Shown: positions 5,359 through 5,836 of the stretch, piece by piece
Layout of the letters: every line of letters starts with the position of its first letter
How positions within the stretch are numbered: position 1 is the first letter of the stretch
Assembly: GCA_021796155.1 (NCBI GenBank)
Contig: JAJYOO010000178.1
Location: 1-5,836 of the forward strand
Direction: 5' to 3'
From: Chloroflexota bacterium
GTDB lineage: Bacteria > Chloroflexota > Anaerolineae > Anaerolineales > Villigracilaceae
DNA: 5,836 bases
Translations under genes and position numbers: made by a program
The notes under the pieces: model-generated
The model's input: only the letters and a program-made list of their open reading frames with translations
Told to the model about the DNA's origin: nothing
The model's database searches: none

Positions 5359-5836
5359 GTGTCTTCAATAACCACTGATCAGGGAATCGTTCACTACGAA
5401 GTTTACGGGAGAGGCAGACCCGTTATCCTGCTGCATGGCTGGCTGGGATCGTGGGGCTTATGGCAGGAGACGATGGCTTATCTCGGAGCCTTCTATCGGA
5501 CGTACGCGCTCGATTTTTGGGGCTTTGGCGAATCGGGCAAAAAACGCGAAACGTACGCCGTGCAGGATTTTGTTGATCTCGTTAATCAATTCATGGAACA
5601 ACTGGGCATTGTCCACGCGCCGCTTGTGGGACACAGCATGGGTGGCACAGTCAGCCTTTCGGTTGCAATCAAATACCCTGAACGCGTTAGCAAAGTTGTT
5701 GTGGCCGGTTCGCCCATTGTCGGTTCTTCGCTTGCGCCATTATTGAAACTTTCGGGTTACCGCCCGGTTGCCTTCTTTCTATTTAACATGATGGGCCCGT
5801 TCCGTGCCTGGATGAAATATTTTTATTCCCGCCGTT
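5359..5836 (+). CDS. Alpha/beta hydrolase, N-terminal part
   Basis: This is an open frame of 159 codons running off the right edge. It shows the start of an alpha/beta hydrolase fold: VILLHGWLGS (22-31, the HG oxyanion-hole motif), LDFWGFGESG (51-60, the loop after strand beta-4) and GHSMGG (91-96, the nucleophile elbow with S93). The catalytic acid and histidine would lie beyond the window. Family members include esterases, C-C hydrolases, haloperoxidase-like enzymes and others; the substrate cannot be told. The GTG at 5359 is the first usable start after an in-frame stop at 5347-5349, and the next ATG (codon 39) would remove the oxyanion motif. No clear ribosome site precedes the GTG, so initiation is uncertain and may be leaderless or weak. 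A terminator upstream suggests separate transcription. Confidence 0.88.
   Translation, partial: MSSITTDQGIVHYEVYGRGRPVILLHGWLGSWGLWQETMAYLGAFYRTYALDFWGFGESGKKRETYAVQDFVDLVNQFMEQLGIVHAPLVGHSMGGTVSLSVAIKYPERVSKVVVAGSPIVGSSLAPLLKLSGYRPVAFFLFNMMGPFRAWMKYFYSRR

Noticed and set aside
5435..5746. A 103-codon plus-strand frame within the hydrolase gene
   Set aside because: The hydrolase frame, with HG and GHSMGG motifs, covers the same bases in another phase; this one has no recognisable content.

Overview
The window holds seven protein-coding genes in a compact bacterial layout with roughly balanced base composition. There is no rRNA, tRNA, CRISPR array, transposase or other sign of mobile DNA. No phylogenetic marker gene is present. 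The DUF4388-like protein paired with a small MglA/CvnD-type GTPase, the small two-helix membrane protein and the GT-C-like membrane protein together suggest an environmental Chloroflexota (Anaerolineae-like) genome. That assignment is inference.

The left two thirds (1-3626) lies on the minus strand. In order of transcription it holds: a tiny orphan protein with a CxxC/CxxH cysteine-histidine set (3384-3626); a three-gene unit of a 90-aa two-helix membrane protein (2988-3260), a secreted lipoprotein phosphoesterase of the phospholipase C/acid phosphatase family (1441-2976) and a TPR-like protein with a C-terminal zinc ribbon (849-1412); a strong bidirectional hairpin terminator (790-819); and a large membrane protein with a WDDWP motif that runs off the left edge (1-737). 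The three-gene unit has an extended -10 promoter, a pair of TTTACA repeats 11 bp apart overlapping the -35 position, and a leader hairpin that puts the Shine-Dalgarno sequence in its loop and part of the first AUG in its stem.

A divergent intergenic region (3627-3896) separates this from the plus-strand genes. It contains a near-consensus sigma70-type promoter (TTGACG-17-TATAAT) and a leader hairpin. These drive a two-gene unit: a DUF4388-like/winged-helix protein (3897-4703) and a small GTPase (4732-5271), ended by a hairpin-plus-T-tract terminator (5294-5328). An alpha/beta hydrolase (5359 to the right edge, cut off) follows.

The best candidate for a little-described system is the DUF4388-like/winged-helix plus GTPase pair. 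It looks like a reduced version of the actinobacterial conservon or the myxobacterial MglA switch, with no roadblock protein or sensor kinase beside it. The second candidate is the phosphoesterase operon with its unusual control region. I saw nothing that clearly proves a wholly new system.
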